Shown in pieces: positions 52,836 to 64,000 of a DNA stretch of 64,000 nt. The DNA lies in NCBI RefSeq assembly GCF_002925905.1, contig NZ_PRDB01000001.1, positions 248,001 through 312,000 of the forward strand. The letters are read 5' to 3'. Under the pieces are notes generated by a model. It worked only from the letters and a program-made list of their open reading frames with translations. It had not been told where the DNA came from and searched no databases. Position 1 is the stretch's first letter; each line of letters opens with the position of its first letter. The translations under genes were made by a program, and so were the position numbers. This DNA is from Klebsiella michiganensis. Lineage in GTDB: Bacteria; Pseudomonadota; Gammaproteobacteria; Enterobacterales; Enterobacteriaceae.

Positions 52836-53018
52836 TTGCACCCCATCGGATTCCCGGTCCTGCTTATAACCCTTCTGGTTATATGTTATCTGCTGTGGTT
52901 ATTCGTTAAACTACGACGGTTGTCGCGGCGTCAGAAATGGCTGCGCAACCGGCTCATTACCCGAGGTGCGGTTGGGCCGGGGCGGCGTACCCGCCGACGG
53001 TACCATCGGAAGGAGTGA
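52836..53018 (+). CDS. Putative 60-residue small membrane protein between yihI and hemN
   Basis: A TTG-started ORF begins 3 bases after the yihI stop, with GGTGG about 10 bases upstream, and ends 2 bases before the hemN ATG. Residues 6-24 (FPVLLITLLVICYLLWLFV) form one strong membrane segment. The tail is very basic (RRLSRRQKWLRNRL, GRRTRRRYHRKE), predicting N-out/C-in topology. It also contains the hemN ribosome-binding site AGGAG. Tight packing suggests translational coupling. Genes of the DUF2489 family occupy this position in other gamma-proteobacteria, so it may be a short relative; this is inference. Confidence 0.6.
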   Translation: MHPIGFPVLLITLLVICYLLWLFVKLRRLSRRQKWLRNRLITRGAVGPGRRTRRRYHRKE

Positions 53019-53020
53019 GC

Positions 53021-54394
53021 ATGTCTGTGCAGTTAATCGACTGGGATCTGGCCCTGATCCAGAAATATAACTATTCCGGGCCGCGTTATACTTCGTATCC
53101 CACCGCGCTGGAGTTTTCTCCAGAATTTGGCCCCGCTGAATTTGATGCGGCGGTAGCCCGCTATCCGCAGCGTCCCCTCTCGCTGTACGTGCATATCCCG
53201 TTTTGCCATAAACTCTGCTATTTCTGCGGCTGCAACAAAATCGTCACCCGTCAGCAGCATAAGGCCGACCAGTATCTGGATGTGCTTGAGCAGGAGATTA
53301 TTCATCGCGCGCCGCTTTTTGCTGGCCGCAAAGTTAATCAGTTGCACTGGGGCGGCGGTACGCCAACCTATTTAAACAAGGCGCAAATTAGTCGTCTGAT
53401 GGGTCTGCTGCGTACCCATTTCAATTTTAACGCGGGTGCAGAGATCTCCATTGAGGTTGATCCGCGCGAAATCGAACTCGATGTCCTGGATCATTTACGC
53501 CTCGAAGGCTTTAATCGCCTGAGTATGGGCGTGCAGGACTTTAACAAAGAAGTGCAGCGCCTGGTGAACCGCGAGCAGGATGAAGCGTTTATCTTCGCGC
53601 TACTCAACCACGCGCGCGATATCGGCTTTACCTCTACCAATATCGACCTGATTTACGGTCTGCCGAAGCAAACGCCGCAGAGCTTCGCGTATACGCTACA
53701 GAAAGTGGCGGAGCTCAATCCCGATCGTCTGAGCGTATTCAACTATGCGCATCTGCCAACGCTCTTTGCTGCGCAGCGCAAAATCAAAGACGCCGATCTG
53801 CCTTCTGCAGAACAGAAGCTGGACATTCTTCAGGAGACGATTGTTTCGCTGACGGCCGCGGGATATCAGTTTATCGGCATGGACCACTTTGCCCGTCCGG
53901 ATGATGAGCTGGCGATAGCCCAGCGTGAAGGTATCCTGCATCGTAACTTCCAGGGGTATACCACCCAGGGAGACACCGATCTGCTGGGGATGGGCGTCTC
54001 GGCGATCAGCATGATTGGCGATTGCTATGCGCAGAACCAGAAAGAGCTGAAGCAGTATTATCAGCAGGTTGATGAAACCGGAACGGCGCTGTGGCGCGGT
54101 ATTGCGTTGACGCGCGATGACTGCATTCGTCGCGACGTGATTAAGGCGCTAATTTGTCACTTCCGTCTCGACTTCGCTGCGGTAGAAGCGCAGTGGGATC
54201 TTACCTTCGATAGCTACTTTGCCGACGATATGAAATTGCTGGCGCCGCTGGCCAAAGATGGGCTGGTGGATGTGGATGAGAAGGGCATTCAGGTGACGCC
54301 GAAAGGCCGGCTGCTGATACGCAATATCTGCATGTGTTTTGATACGTATCTGCGCCAGAAAGCGCGGATGCAGCAGTTTTCCCGCGTGATATAA
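53021..54394 (+). CDS. hemN: Oxygen-independent coproporphyrinogen III dehydrogenase
   Basis: The 457-aa radical-SAM enzyme decarboxylates coproporphyrinogen III to protoporphyrinogen IX in anaerobic haem synthesis. The iron-sulfur ligands C62, C66 and C69 lie in FCHKLCYFCGCNK. The start at 53021 is set by AGGAG at 53011-53015 and gives the E. coli length; the upstream extension overlaps the small membrane ORF in another frame. Confidence 0.97.
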   Translation: MSVQLIDWDLALIQKYNYSGPRYTSYPTALEFSPEFGPAEFDAAVARYPQRPLSLYVHIPFCHKLCYFCGCNKIVTRQQHKADQYLDVLEQEIIHRAPLFAGRKVNQLHWGGGTPTYLNKAQISRLMGLLRTHFNFNAGAEISIEVDPREIELDVLDHLRLEGFNRLSMGVQDFNKEVQRLVNREQDEAFIFALLNHARDIGFTSTNIDLIYGLPKQTPQSFAYTLQKVAELNPDRLSVFNYAHLPTLFAAQRKIKDADLPSAEQKLDILQETIVSLTAAGYQFIGMDHFARPDDELAIAQREGILHRNFQGYTTQGDTDLLGMGVSAISMIGDCYAQNQKELKQYYQQVDETGTALWRGIALTRDDCIRRDVIKALICHFRLDFAAVEAQWDLTFDSYFADDMKLLAPLAKDGLVDVDEKGIQVTPKGRLLIRNICMCFDTYLRQKARMQQFSRVI

Positions 54395-54397
54395 AGC

Positions 54398-54427
54398 ATA
54401 CCCCCACTCCAGGAAGGAGCGGGGGTA
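54398..54427. terminator. Hairpin between hemN and yshB
   Basis: ATACCCCC-A-CTCC pairs with GGAG-C-GGGGGTAT around a 4-base loop with one mismatch. It lies between two convergent genes and lacks a strong T-run on either side, so it may act as a bidirectional block or 3'-end stabiliser. Confidence 0.6.
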
Positions 54428-54430
54428 TTA

Positions 54431-54541
54431 TCAGCTAAACAGCCCAACCATCGCCGCGCACAGAACGGCAGCTACAGCCGTCTGCGGCGTATGACCCGCT
54501 GCAACACCGCTCGATATAATATTAATAAATGATTCAAGCAT
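54431..54541 (-). CDS. yshB: Small membrane protein YshB
   Basis: A 36-residue ORF (ATG at 54541, TGA at 54433-54431) starts MLESFINIISSG and ends in TPQTAVAAVLCAAMVGLFS, nearly identical to the E. coli YshB C-terminus. GGGGGAGA precedes the ATG. One C-terminal membrane segment is predicted. Position between hemN and glnG is conserved. YshB has been linked to intracellular survival in Salmonella; its molecular role is unclear. Confidence 0.9.
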   Translation of the reverse strand: MLESFINIISSGVAAGHTPQTAVAAVLCAAMVGLFS

Positions 54542-54652
54542 GATTTCTCCCCCGTCTTTCCGGGCAAGATCATACTCAACGCATGGCAACAGTAAAGTAC
54601 AAAATAGCAGCAGTTTGCGCTGGATGACTATTTTTTACTCGCCGCCGCGCTG

Positions 54653-56062
<1,410 letters not shown>

Positions 56063-56070
56063 AAACACCT

Positions 56071-57120
56071 CTACTTCCGAATAGGCAGGTACACCGAGAA
56101 TTCGGTATGCCCTGGCCAACTGGTAAATTCAATTTTGCCGGAGTGCTGATCGATAAGGCTGCGGGCGATAGACAGCCCGAGTCCGGTGCCGCCTTCGCGC
56201 CCGCTCACCATCGGATAAAACAGCGTATCCTGTAAGTGAGACGGTATTCCCGGGCCGTTATCTTCAACGTCGATACGCGCAGCGAGGCGGTAGCGCACGC
56301 CGTGCAGGGTTAACTGAAAGGCCGTACGGGTGCGCAGAGTGATTTCGCCGCCCTCCGGTCCCAGAGCCTGCAGCGCATTTCGGACGATATTCAGCAGCAC
56401 CTGTTCAATTTGGTCCGGGTCGTGCGGCAGTTCTGGCAGGCTGGGGTCATAGTCGCGAACCAGCTTGACGTTATCCGGCAGCTCCATCGACACAAGCTTT
56501 ACCACCCGCTCAGCGACCTTGTGGATGCTTTCTGTTACGTGCATTCCGGGATGCTGTGGTCCCAGCAGACGGTCAACCAGATTTCTTAACCGATCGGCCT
56601 GTTCAATAATGACTTTGGTATATTCCATCAGCGCAGGATCGGGCAGCGCTTTGCTCAGCAGCTGTGCCGCGCCGCGCAGACCGCCCAGCGGATTTTTAAT
56701 CTCGTGGGCCAGGCCACGCACTAAGTCGCGAGCGGCAATCTGCTGTGCGTGCTGTAGCTGCTCCTGGCTCAGACGGCGCTGATTATCCATCGGCGCCATT
56801 TCCAGCAGGATATAGCCTTCAGGCAGGCGTTGCGCCGTCAGGGAAAGGATGTGCGAGCGGCCATCAATGACCAGCGTCACTTCGTTATCGGTAAACCCTT
56901 GACCCGCAGCGAGGCTCTCCTGCATGAGGCCGATATTCAGCGAGAAATAGCTCAACAGCTCCGGCAGCGGCGTGCCGAATAATTTACGCGAACTTTGCGC
57001 CAGCAGCTGCTGCGCCGCCGGGTTCGCGTAATGCACCGCCAGGTCGTCATCGACCAGTAAGATACTGTTGATTAAAGAGTTAAGGATCTGCCCAGCATCG
57101 GGCAGTGTGCCTGTTGCCAT
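56071..57120 (-). CDS. glnL: Nitrogen sensor histidine kinase NtrB
   Basis: The 349-aa cytosolic kinase has a PAS domain (residues 1-110), phosphorylated His139 in [12 protein letters not shown], and ATPase boxes [17 protein letters not shown] and [13 protein letters not shown]. It phosphorylates NtrC under nitrogen limitation and dephosphorylates it with PII. The start at 57120 is preferred over 57147, which lies inside the NtrC operator. Confidence 0.97.
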   Translation of the reverse strand: MATGTLPDAGQILNSLINSILLVDDDLAVHYANPAAQQLLAQSSRKLFGTPLPELLSYFSLNIGLMQESLAAGQGFTDNEVTLVIDGRSHILSLTAQRLPEGYILLEMAPMDNQRRLSQEQLQHAQQIAARDLVRGLAHEIKNPLGGLRGAAQLLSKALPDPALMEYTKVIIEQADRLRNLVDRLLGPQHPGMHVTESIHKVAERVVKLVSMELPDNVKLVRDYDPSLPELPHDPDQIEQVLLNIVRNALQALGPEGGEITLRTRTAFQLTLHGVRYRLAARIDVEDNGPGIPSHLQDTLFYPMVSGREGGTGLGLSIARSLIDQHSGKIEFTSWPGHTEFSVYLPIRK

Positions 57121-57142
57121 TCGACAGTCTCCTGAAAATGAG

Positions 57143-57164
57143 TGCACTATTTTAGTGCAGTATA
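57143..57164 (-). promoter_or_regulatory. glnL promoter with overlapping NtrC operator
   Basis: The 17-bp palindrome TGCACTAAAATAGTGCA (minus strand, 57159-57143) is a consensus NtrC site. It abuts the -10 TATACT (57164-57159) and would cover the start of glnLp, so NtrC represses its own synthesis from this promoter, as in E. coli. Confidence 0.88.
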
Positions 57165-57209
57165 GCTTTTTATGTATAAAAAGCTCATGAGATCAGCGTG
57201 TTGGTGGAG

Positions 57210-57234
57210 AAAAAAGCCCATCCTGAGATGGGCT
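57210..57234 (-). terminator. glnA terminator
   Basis: AGCCCATC/GATGGGCT with loop TCAG is followed by T5 on the minus strand. It limits glnA read-through into glnLG. Confidence 0.88.
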
Positions 57235-57308
57235 GAAAGTTTCCACGGCAACAAAACATCCTTGGTATCCCACGCCACAACACGGAATACCGCGGATTTA
57301 CAGCAAAA

Positions 57309-58718
57309 TTAGACGCTGTAGTACAGCTCGAACTCAACCGGGTGCGGAGTCATACGTACGCGGTCGTTTTCTTCAATACGCAGGGCGATGTAAGCATCGA
57401 TAGCGTCGTTGGTGAATACGCCACCGGCGGTCAGGAATTCACGGTCTGCGTCCAGCGCGTTCAGTGCTTCTTCCAGAGAACCTGCAACCTGTGGGATCTC
57501 TTTCGCTTCTTCCGGCGGCAGATCGTACAGGTTTTTATCCATGGCTTCGCCCGGATGGATTTTGTTCTTGATACCGTCAAGGCCAGCCATCAGCAGCGCA
57601 GCGAAGCACAGGTACGGGTTAGCCGCCGGGTCCGGGAAGCGAACTTCGATACGGCGCGCTTTCGGAGAGGTGACAACCGGAATACGGATAGACGCGGAAC
57701 GGTTACGGGCAGAGTAAGCCAGCATAACCGGCGCTTCGTAACCCGGGACCAGACGCTTGTAGGAGTTGGTGGTCGGGTTAGCCAGGGCGTTAATCGCTTT
57801 CGCGTGTTTGATAACGCCGCCGATGTAGTACAGCGCTTGTTCAGACAGGCCTGCGTATTTGTCGCCAGAGAACAGGTTTACGCCGTTCTTGGAGAGGGAC
57901 ATGTGGCAGTGCATACCGGAGCCGTTATCGCCAAACATCGGTTTTGGCATGAAGGTCGCGGTTTTGCCGAAACGGTGTGCGACGTTGTGCACAACGTATT
58001 TGTAAATCTGAATTTCGTCCGCTTTTTTGGTCATGGTGTTAAAGCGGGTAGCGATTTCGTTCTGACCCGCAGTCGCCACTTCGTGGTGGTGAGCTTCAAC
58101 AACCAGGCCCATCTCTTCCATGATCATACACATGGTGGAGCGGATATCCTGAGAGGAGTCTACCGGCGGAACCGGGAAGTAACCGCCTTTCACGCCCGGA
58201 CGGTGGCCTTTGTTGCCGCCTTCGTATTTGGTGGAGGAGTTCCATGCGCCTTCGATATCATCGATAGCAACGTGGGAACCGGAGATGGACGCACCAAAAC
58301 GGATGTCGTCGAACAGGAAGAATTCTGGTTCTGGCCCGAACAATACGGTGTCAGCCAGGCCGGTAGAGCGCAGATACTCTTCAGCGCGCTTAGCAATGGA
58401 GCGCGGGTCACGGTCATAGCCCTGCAGCGTGCCGGGTTCCAGGATGTCGCAGCGGATGATCAGCGTCGGTTCTTCATAGAACGGATCGATCAGCGCGGTA
58501 GTTGCATCCGGCATCAGGACCATGTCGGATTCGTTAATACCTTTCCAGCCGCCAATCGAGGAGCCATCAAACATTTTGCCTTCTTCGAAGAATTCGGCAT
58601 TTACCTGATGAGAAGGAATAGTAACGTGCTGTTCTTTACCTTTGGTATCGGTGAAGCGCAGATCGACAAACTTCACTTCATGCTCGTTCAGCATCGTCAA
58701 AACGTGTTCAGCGGACAT
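57309..58718 (-). CDS. glnA: Glutamine synthetase, type I
   Basis: The 469-aa dodecameric enzyme makes glutamine from glutamate, ammonia and ATP. Signatures are the N-terminal [11 protein letters not shown], the metal-binding [12 protein letters not shown], the ATP-binding [16 protein letters not shown] and the adenylylated Tyr (about 398) in NLYDLPPEE, so covalent control by GlnE is expected. It is transcribed from glnAp2 (sigma-54) and glnAp1. Confidence 0.98.
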   Translation of the reverse strand: MSAEHVLTMLNEHEVKFVDLRFTDTKGKEQHVTIPSHQVNAEFFEEGKMFDGSSIGGWKGINESDMVLMPDATTALIDPFYEEPTLIIRCDILEPGTLQGYDRDPRSIAKRAEEYLRSTGLADTVLFGPEPEFFLFDDIRFGASISGSHVAIDDIEGAWNSSTKYEGGNKGHRPGVKGGYFPVPPVDSSQDIRSTMCMIMEEMGLVVEAHHHEVATAGQNEIATRFNTMTKKADEIQIYKYVVHNVAHRFGKTATFMPKPMFGDNGSGMHCHMSLSKNGVNLFSGDKYAGLSEQALYYIGGVIKHAKAINALANPTTNSYKRLVPGYEAPVMLAYSARNRSASIRIPVVTSPKARRIEVRFPDPAANPYLCFAALLMAGLDGIKNKIHPGEAMDKNLYDLPPEEAKEIPQVAGSLEEALNALDADREFLTAGGVFTNDAIDAYIALRIEENDRVRMTPHPVEFELYYSV

Positions 58719-58806
58719 ACTTAAACTCTCCCGGATTGGTCATTGTCGTCGTGGAAACGAAAACTTTTTAACTACGAAAAGTGGCGTTGTTGCCTTAAAA
58801 AATATA

Positions 58807-58824
58807 AAGCGAAATCTGTGCCAA
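58807..58824 (-). promoter_or_regulatory. Sigma-54 promoter glnAp2
   Basis: On the minus strand TTGGCAC-AGATT-TCGCTT has the -24 GG (TTGGCAC, 58824-58818) and the -12 element, with the same sequence as E. coli glnAp2. The start is expected near 58797, about 80 bases upstream of glnA. Confidence 0.93.
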
Positions 58825-58865
58825 CTTTTAAATTGCCCCCAAAAGGCGTTATCATGCACATCATC

Positions 58866-58945
58866 GTGCAAAAGGGCTGCACCAAAATGAATGCATTGCA
58901 CCAATATAGTGCATTTGTGTGAACATTGGGCACTTATTTGGTGCA
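58866..58945 (-). promoter_or_regulatory. NtrC enhancer sites of glnA
   Basis: Two 17-bp NtrC sites lie at 58897-58913 (TGCACTATATTGGTGCA on the minus strand) and 58929-58945 (TGCACCAAATAAGTGCC). Their centres are at about -108 and -140 from the sigma-54 start, the known enhancer positions. A weaker dyad GTGCA-N7-TGCAC at 58866-58882 is a possible low-affinity site. Confidence 0.9.
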
Positions 58946-58974
58946 ATTGACCTTTAATAACCCTTTTAACGCTC

Positions 58975-58990
58975 CGTGAAAGCGATCACA
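58975..58990. promoter_or_regulatory. CRP site in the glnA-typA intergenic region
   Basis: TGTGA-TCGCTT-TCACG (minus strand, 58990-58975) matches the CRP consensus. It fits activation of glnAp1, and its position also allows an effect on the divergent typA. Confidence 0.75.
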
Positions 58991-59035
58991 AAGAATCTCT
59001 GCAATACTTGTTTGCGGAGGATGTTTGTGATCCTG

Positions 59036-59064
59036 TTTTGTACTGCGATTAATCCGTGTACAAT
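59036..59064 (+). promoter_or_regulatory. Candidate typA promoter
   Basis: TTTTGT (59036-59041), a 17-base spacer and TACAAT (59059-59064) put the start near 59071, about 26 bases before the GTG start codon. Confidence 0.55.
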
Positions 59065-59096
59065 AACGCGCTATTTCTAATGCCTGAGGCAAAGTT

Positions 59097-60920
59097 GTGA
59101 TCGAAAATTTGCGTAATATCGCCATCATCGCGCACGTTGACCATGGTAAAACTACCCTGGTTGATAAGCTGCTACAGCAATCCGGTACGTTCGACGCGCG
59201 TGCCGAAACTCAAGAGCGAGTGATGGACTCCAACGATTTGGAGAAAGAGCGCGGGATTACCATCCTGGCTAAAAACACCGCTATCAAATGGAATGACTAC
59301 CGTATCAACATCGTTGATACCCCAGGGCACGCCGACTTCGGTGGTGAAGTTGAACGTGTCATGTCCATGGTTGATTCCGTTCTGTTGGTCGTTGATGCAA
59401 TGGATGGTCCGATGCCGCAAACGCGCTTCGTGACCAAAAAAGCCTTTGCTCATGGCCTGAAGCCAATTGTTGTTATCAACAAAGTTGACCGTCCGGGCGC
59501 GCGTCCTGACTGGGTTGTCGATCAGGTATTCGACCTGTTCGTTAACCTCGACGCTACCGACGAGCAGCTGGACTTCCCTATCGTTTACGCTTCTGCGCTG
59601 AACGGTATCGCGGGTCTGGATCACGAAGATATGGCTGAAGACATGACGCCGCTGTATCAAACCATCGTCGATCGCGTACCGGCGCCGAACGTTGACCTTG
59701 ATGGCCCGCTGCAGATGCAAATCTCCCAGCTGGACTACAACAACTACGTTGGCGTCATCGGCATCGGCCGCATCAAGCGCGGTAAAGTGAAGCCGAACCA
59801 GCAGGTCACTATCATTGATAGCGAAGGCAAAACCCGTAACGGTAAAGTCGGTAAAGTTCTGACCCATCTGGGCCTTGAGCGTATCGAGAGCGACGTCGCA
59901 GAAGCTGGCGATATTATCGCGATCACCGGTCTGGGCGAACTGAACATCTCTGACACCATCTGCGATACGCAGAATGTTGAAGCGCTGCCGGCGCTGTCCG
60001 TTGATGAGCCGACCGTCTCTATGTTCTTCTGCGTTAACACCTCGCCGTTCTGTGGTAAAGAAGGTAAGTACGTTACCTCTCGTCAGATCCTTGACCGCCT
60101 GAACAAAGAGCTGGTACATAACGTCGCGCTGCGCGTTGAAGAAACGCCGGATGCAGACGCATTCCGCGTTTCTGGCCGTGGTGAACTGCACCTGTCCGTT
60201 CTTATCGAGAACATGCGTCGTGAAGGTTTCGAAATGGCGGTTTCCCGTCCGAAAGTTATCTTCCGCGAAATCGATGGCCGTAAGCAAGAGCCGTTCGAAA
60301 ACGTCACGCTGGACGTTGAAGAGCAGCACCAGGGTTCTGTGATGCAGGCGCTGGGTGAGCGTAAAGGCGATCTGAAAAACATGAATCCAGATGGCAAAGG
60401 CCGCGTACGCCTCGACTACGTGATCCCAAGCCGTGGTCTGATCGGCTTCCGTTCAGAATTCATGACCATGACCTCCGGTACCGGTCTGCTGTACTCCACC
60501 TTCAGCCACTACGACGACGTTCGTGCGGGTGATGTGGGTCAGCGTCAGAACGGTGTTCTGATCTCCAACGGCCAGGGTAAAGCGGTTGCGTTCGCACTGT
60601 TCAGCCTGCAGGATCGCGGTAAGCTGTTCCTGGGCCACGGCGCAGAAGTTTACGAAGGCCAGATTATCGGTATTCACAGTCGTTCTAACGACCTGACGGT
60701 AAACTGCCTGACCGGTAAGAAACTGACCAACATGCGTGCGTCCGGTACTGACGAAGCAACGGTTCTGGTTCCGCCGGTTAAGATGACCCTGGAGCAGGCT
60801 CTGGAGTTCATCGATGACGACGAACTGGTAGAAGTCACCCCGACTTCTGTCCGTATCCGTAAACGTCACCTGACCGAGAACGACCGTAAACGCGCGATGC
60901 GTGGTGCGAAAGAAGATTAA
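59097..60920 (+). CDS. typA: Ribosome-associated translational GTPase TypA/BipA
   Basis: The 607-aa translation-factor GTPase has G1 [11 protein letters not shown]3 [10 protein letters not shown] and G4 NKVD, followed by EF-G-like domains and a BipA-specific C-terminal domain. It helps 50S assembly at low temperature and under stress. The start codon is GTG at 59097, with GAGG upstream, giving the conserved [11 protein letters not shown]-terminus. Confidence 0.97.
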   Translation: MIENLRNIAIIAHVDHGKTTLVDKLLQQSGTFDARAETQERVMDSNDLEKERGITILAKNTAIKWNDYRINIVDTPGHADFGGEVERVMSMVDSVLLVVDAMDGPMPQTRFVTKKAFAHGLKPIVVINKVDRPGARPDWVVDQVFDLFVNLDATDEQLDFPIVYASALNGIAGLDHEDMAEDMTPLYQTIVDRVPAPNVDLDGPLQMQISQLDYNNYVGVIGIGRIKRGKVKPNQQVTIIDSEGKTRNGKVGKVLTHLGLERIESDVAEAGDIIAITGLGELNISDTICDTQNVEALPALSVDEPTVSMFFCVNTSPFCGKEGKYVTSRQILDRLNKELVHNVALRVEETPDADAFRVSGRGELHLSVLIENMRREGFEMAVSRPKVIFREIDGRKQEPFENVTLDVEEQHQGSVMQALGERKGDLKNMNPDGKGRVRLDYVIPSRGLIGFRSEFMTMTSGTGLLYSTFSHYDDVRAGDVGQRQNGVLISNGQGKAVAFALFSLQDRGKLFLGHGAEVYEGQIIGIHSRSNDLTVNCLTGKKLTNMRASGTDEATVLVPPVKMTLEQALEFIDDDELVEVTPTSVRIRKRHLTENDRKRAMRGAKED

Positions 60921-60943
60921 TTAACGCTTTTTTCTACTATCTG

Positions 60944-60974
60944 AACCCTGCCTCAATGGCAGGGTTTCTTTTTT
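60944..60974 (+). terminator. typA terminator
   Basis: A 9-bp stem AACCCTGCC/GGCAGGGTT with a 5-base loop is followed by a T-rich run. Confidence 0.9.
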
Positions 60975-61053
60975 GTACAAAGCCCTGCCGCCCGTAGTCA
61001 AACTCCCCCTTTCCCGCTACAGTTAATTTTCCACGGTGCAAAAGGAGAGGACC

Positions 61054-61653
61054 ATGCTCTATATCTTTGATTTAGGTAATGTGATTGTCGATATTGACTT
61101 CAACCGGGTGCTCGGGACGTGGAGTGATTTAACGCGCATTCCCCTTGCGACGCTGCAGCAGCATTTCACCATGGGCGAAGCGTTCCACCAGCATGAGCGC
61201 GGTGAAATCAGCGACGAAGATTTTGCGGCGGCGATGTGCCATGAAATGAACATGTCGCTAAGCTACGAGCAATTCTCCCACGGCTGGCAGGCGGTTTTCG
61301 TTGCCCTGCGCCCGGAGGTTATCGCGATTATGCAAAAATTACGCGAGCAGGGGCATCGCGTTGTGGTTCTGTCCAACACGAACCGTTTGCATACGACTTT
61401 CTGGCCGGATGAGTACCCTGAGATACGCGCCGTTGCTGATCATATCTATCTTTCTCAAGAGATGGGGAAGCGTAAACCGGAAGCGCGGATCTATCAGAGC
61501 GTCCTCGACGCTGAAGGTTTCGCCGCTGACGATACGGTCTTCTTCGATGATAACGCGGACAATATCGCCGGGGCTAACCAGCTTGGCATAACCAGTATTC
61601 TGGTGACCGGGAAGGAAACCATCCCCAACTACTTTGCTAAACTGCTATGCTAA
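61054..61653 (+). CDS. yihX: Alpha-D-glucose-1-phosphate phosphatase YihX
   Basis: The 199-aa HAD-like phosphatase has motif [10 protein letters not shown] (Asp6 nucleophile), motif II VLSNTN, and motifs III/IV with KPEARIY and FFDDNADN. It releases glucose from glucose-1-phosphate. AGGAGAGG sets the start at 61054 rather than 61036. It overlaps yihY by 7 bases. Confidence 0.95.
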   Translation: MLYIFDLGNVIVDIDFNRVLGTWSDLTRIPLATLQQHFTMGEAFHQHERGEISDEDFAAAMCHEMNMSLSYEQFSHGWQAVFVALRPEVIAIMQKLREQGHRVVVLSNTNRLHTTFWPDEYPEIRAVADHIYLSQEMGKRKPEARIYQSVLDAEGFAADDTVFFDDNADNIAGANQLGITSILVTGKETIPNYFAKLLC

Positions 61654-62507
61654 AAACCGTTCATCAAAAAACAACGCGCCATCTGCGGCCGCTGGTCGCC
61701 TGGCTAAAGCTGTTATGGCGGCGTATTGATGAAGATAATATGACGACCCTGGCAGGCAATCTTGCCTACGTGTCGTTACTCTCCCTTGTGCCGCTGATTG
61801 CCGTCGTGTTCGCGCTGTTCGCGGCATTTCCGATGTTTTCTGATGTCAGTATTCAGATTCGCCACTTTATTTTCGCCAATTTCATTCCGGCAACCGGAGA
61901 TGTCATTCAGGGCTATATTGAGCAGTTTGTCGCCAACTCCAGCCGGATGACCGCCGTGGGCGCTTTCGGCCTGATTGTGACATCGCTGCTGCTGATGTAT
62001 TCGATTGATAGCGCGTTGAACACCATCTGGCGCAGTACCCGAACCCGGCCCAAAACCTACTCCTTTGCGGTTTATTGGATGATCCTTACCCTGGGGCCGC
62101 TGCTGGCGGGGGCCAGCCTGGCGATCAGCTCCTATCTCCTGTCGTTACGCTGGGCCAGCGACCTGAATAGCGTGATTGACGATGTGCTGCGTATTTTTCC
62201 GCTCATTTTATCCTGGGTGGCATTCTGGCTGCTTTACAGCATTGTGCCGACGGCCGAGGTGCGTAACCGCGATGCGATAATCGGTTCCCTGGTCGCGGCG
62301 CTGCTCTTTGAGGCGGGTAAGAAAGCTTTTGCTTTATATATCACTGCGTTCCCGTCATATCAGCTGATTTATGGCGTGCTTGCCGTGGTGCCTATTTTGT
62401 TTGTCTGGGTGTACTGGACGTGGTGTATCGTCTTGCTTGGCGCTGAAATTACTGTCACTCTCGGTGAATACCGCAAACTGAAAAAAGAAGAAACAGAACA
62501 ATCATGA
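61647..62507 (+). CDS. yihY: YihY/BrkB family inner-membrane protein
   Basis: The 286-aa protein has about six membrane helices and the family segments [22 protein letters not shown] and [12 protein letters not shown]. coli YihY (290 aa) is of unknown function despite an early annotation as ribonuclease BN. Start and stop overlap the neighbouring genes, indicating a yihX-yihY-dtd-fabY operon. Confidence 0.93.
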   Translation: MLKTVHQKTTRHLRPLVAWLKLLWRRIDEDNMTTLAGNLAYVSLLSLVPLIAVVFALFAAFPMFSDVSIQIRHFIFANFIPATGDVIQGYIEQFVANSSRMTAVGAFGLIVTSLLLMYSIDSALNTIWRSTRTRPKTYSFAVYWMILTLGPLLAGASLAISSYLLSLRWASDLNSVIDDVLRIFPLILSWVAFWLLYSIVPTAEVRNRDAIIGSLVAALLFEAGKKAFALYITAFPSYQLIYGVLAVVPILFVWVYWTWCIVLLGAEITVTLGEYRKLKKEETEQS

Positions 62508-62941
62508 TTGCATTAATTCAACGCGTATCCCGAGCTAGCGTTACCGTGGAGGGTGAAGTGACGGGCGAAATCGGCCCCGGGCTTCTGGTGCTGTTAGGCG
62601 TCGAGAGAGACGATGATGAGCAAAAGGCGAACCGCCTGTGCGAGCGCGTGCTGGGATACCGTATTTTTAGCGATGCTGAAGGCAAAATGAATCTGAACGT
62701 GCAGCAGGCTGGCGGCAGCGTGCTGGTGGTTTCGCAGTTTACGCTGGCAGCCGATACCGAACGCGGGATGCGTCCTGGTTTTTCGAAAGGGGCTGCACCG
62801 GATAAAGCGGAAGCGCTGTACGAGTATTTCGTTGAGCGCTGCCGCCAGCAGCAAATGAATACGCAGACCGGGAGATTTGCTGCCGATATGCAGGTTTCTC
62901 TGGTGAATGATGGTCCCGTGACCTTTTGGTTGCAGGTATGA
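62504..62941 (+). CDS. dtd: D-aminoacyl-tRNA deacylase
   Basis: The 145-aa homodimeric enzyme removes D-amino acids (and Gly) from mischarged tRNA. It has the SQFTLAADT motif and the Gly-cisPro motif NDGPVTFWL near the C-terminus. It overlaps yihY and fabY by 4 bases each. Confidence 0.97.
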   Translation: MIALIQRVSRASVTVEGEVTGEIGPGLLVLLGVERDDDEQKANRLCERVLGYRIFSDAEGKMNLNVQQAGGSVLVVSQFTLAADTERGMRPGFSKGAAPDKAEALYEYFVERCRQQQMNTQTGRFAADMQVSLVNDGPVTFWLQV

Positions 62942-63927
62942 GCCAGCTTCCGGGCAGGCTGCGGGTAACAAAAGAGAGTACAGCTATGTATCACCTTCGT
63001 GTACCGCAAACAGAAGAAGAGTTAGAGAGCTACTACCAGTTCCGCTGGGAGATGCTGCGTAAGCCGCTGCATCAGCCGAAAGGGTCCGAGCGCGATGCGT
63101 GGGATGCGATGGCGCACCATCAAATGGTGGTCGATGAAGAGGGCAATCTGGTTGCCGTCGGGCGGCTGTATGTGAATGCGGAAAACGAAGCTTCTATCCG
63201 TTTTATGGCCGTCCATCCGTCAGTACAGGATAAAGGGCTGGGAACCCTGATGGCGATGACGCTGGAGTCCGTCGCCCGTCAGGAAGGCGTTAAGCGCGTG
63301 ACCTGTAGCGCCCGCGAAGATGCAGTGGAGTTCTTCGCTAAGCTCGGTTTTGTGAACCAGGGCGAAATCACGACGCCGACGACCACGCCGATCCGTCATT
63401 TTCTGATGATTAAGCCGATAGCCTCGCTGGACGATATTTTACATCGCGGCGACTGGTGCGCTCAGCTGCAGCAGGCCTGGTATCAGCATATCCCTCTCAG
63501 CGAGAAAATGGGCGTGCGCATTCAGCAGTATACCGGGCAAAAGTTTATCACCACCATGCCGGAAGCCGGTAACCAGAACCCGCACCATACGCTGTTCGCC
63601 GGCAGCCTGTTTTCTCAGGCAACGTTAACCGGCTGGGGGCTTATCTGGCTGATGCTGCGTGAGCGGCATCTTGGCGGCACAATTATTCTTGCCGATGCGC
63701 ATATCCGCTACAGTCAGCCTATTAGCGGACGCCCCAGCGCCGTTGCCGATCTTGGCTCGTTAAGCGGCGATCTTGACCGGCTGGCGCGAGGCCGCAAAGC
63801 GCGCGTTCAGCTGCAGGTTGAGCTATTTGGCGACGAGCGGCTGGGCGCGGTTTTTGAGGGTATCTATATTGTTCTTCCCGCGAAACCGTTCGGCCCCTAT
63901 GAAGAGGGCGGTAACGAAGAGGAGTAG
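62938..63927 (+). CDS. fabY: Fatty acid biosynthesis protein FabY (YiiD; malonyl-ACP decarboxylase-type)
   Basis: The 329-aa two-domain protein has an N-terminal GNAT acetyltransferase-like domain ([18 protein letters not shown]) and a C-terminal hotdog thioesterase-like domain (residues 180-325; [19 protein letters not shown]). In E. coli YiiD supports fatty acid initiation by decarboxylating malonyl-ACP. The start at 62938 gives [10 protein letters not shown] and the E. coli length, and overlaps the dtd stop (ATGA). Confidence 0.93.
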   Translation: MSQLPGRLRVTKESTAMYHLRVPQTEEELESYYQFRWEMLRKPLHQPKGSERDAWDAMAHHQMVVDEEGNLVAVGRLYVNAENEASIRFMAVHPSVQDKGLGTLMAMTLESVARQEGVKRVTCSAREDAVEFFAKLGFVNQGEITTPTTTPIRHFLMIKPIASLDDILHRGDWCAQLQQAWYQHIPLSEKMGVRIQQYTGQKFITTMPEAGNQNPHHTLFAGSLFSQATLTGWGLIWLMLRERHLGGTIILADAHIRYSQPISGRPSAVADLGSLSGDLDRLARGRKARVQLQVELFGDERLGAVFEGIYIVLPAKPFGPYEEGGNEEE

Positions 63928-64000
63928 TCTCCCTTTACGCTTAACTATCGGCCTGGTGTTTTAACCCGCCAGGCGATATCTCTCATCGCGCTGCCGGCCG

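Noticed and set aside
57342-58724. 460-codon plus-strand ORF antisense to glnA
   Set aside because: Mirror of glnA codon usage; no recognisable domain.
59172-60329. 385-codon minus-strand ORF antisense to typA
   Set aside because: Shadow of typA with no start signal or motifs.

Overview
The window is a 64 kb piece of an enterobacterial chromosome spanning the replication origin. Gene order from phoU to yiiD largely follows Escherichia coli K-12, and proteins have the usual enterobacterial lengths. The 16S rRNA variable regions, the beta-glucoside porin and a PL9 pectate lyase beside glmU point to Klebsiella, most likely the K. oxytoca complex. The genus is inferred from memory of marker sequences, not from a search.

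Left arm (1-22.4 kb), almost all on the minus strand and so pointing away from oriC: the start of a beta-glucoside porin (bglH) behind two tandem BglG-type antiterminator/terminator elements; the phosphate operon pstSCAB-phoU with tandem Pho boxes and an ERIC element directly after pstS; glmUS for UDP-GlcNAc synthesis; a plus-strand exopolygalacturonate lyase (pelX-like) with KdgR- and CRP-like sites; a 23-codon ORF with two CRP sites; the full atpIBEFHAGDC operon; rsmG and mnmG.

oriC lies at about 22.44-22.70 kb with DnaA boxes, AT-rich 13-mers and a dozen GATC sites, followed by mioC, asnC and asnA.

Right arm: viaA-ravA, kup, the ribose operon rbsDACBKR with two RbsR-type operators, hsrA-yieP, then one rRNA operon (16S-23S-5S) whose spacer holds no tRNA gene. 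Its left flank (yieP) is that of E. coli rrnC and its right flank (mobBA) that of rrnA. Beyond it are mobBA, yihD, srkA-dsbA, yihG, polA, Spot 42 (with spfP), engB, CsrC, yihI, a 60-codon membrane ORF, hemN, yshB, the nitrogen operon glnALG with its sigma-54/NtrC control region, typA, and yihX-yihY-dtd-fabY at the right edge.

Most of the window is core genome. No phage, insertion sequence, CRISPR array or defence system was seen. The least explained pieces are the CRP-flanked small ORF between pelX and atpC, the small membrane ORF between yihI and hemN, the tandem antiterminators before bglH, and the tRNA-less rRNA operon at a hybrid synteny junction.
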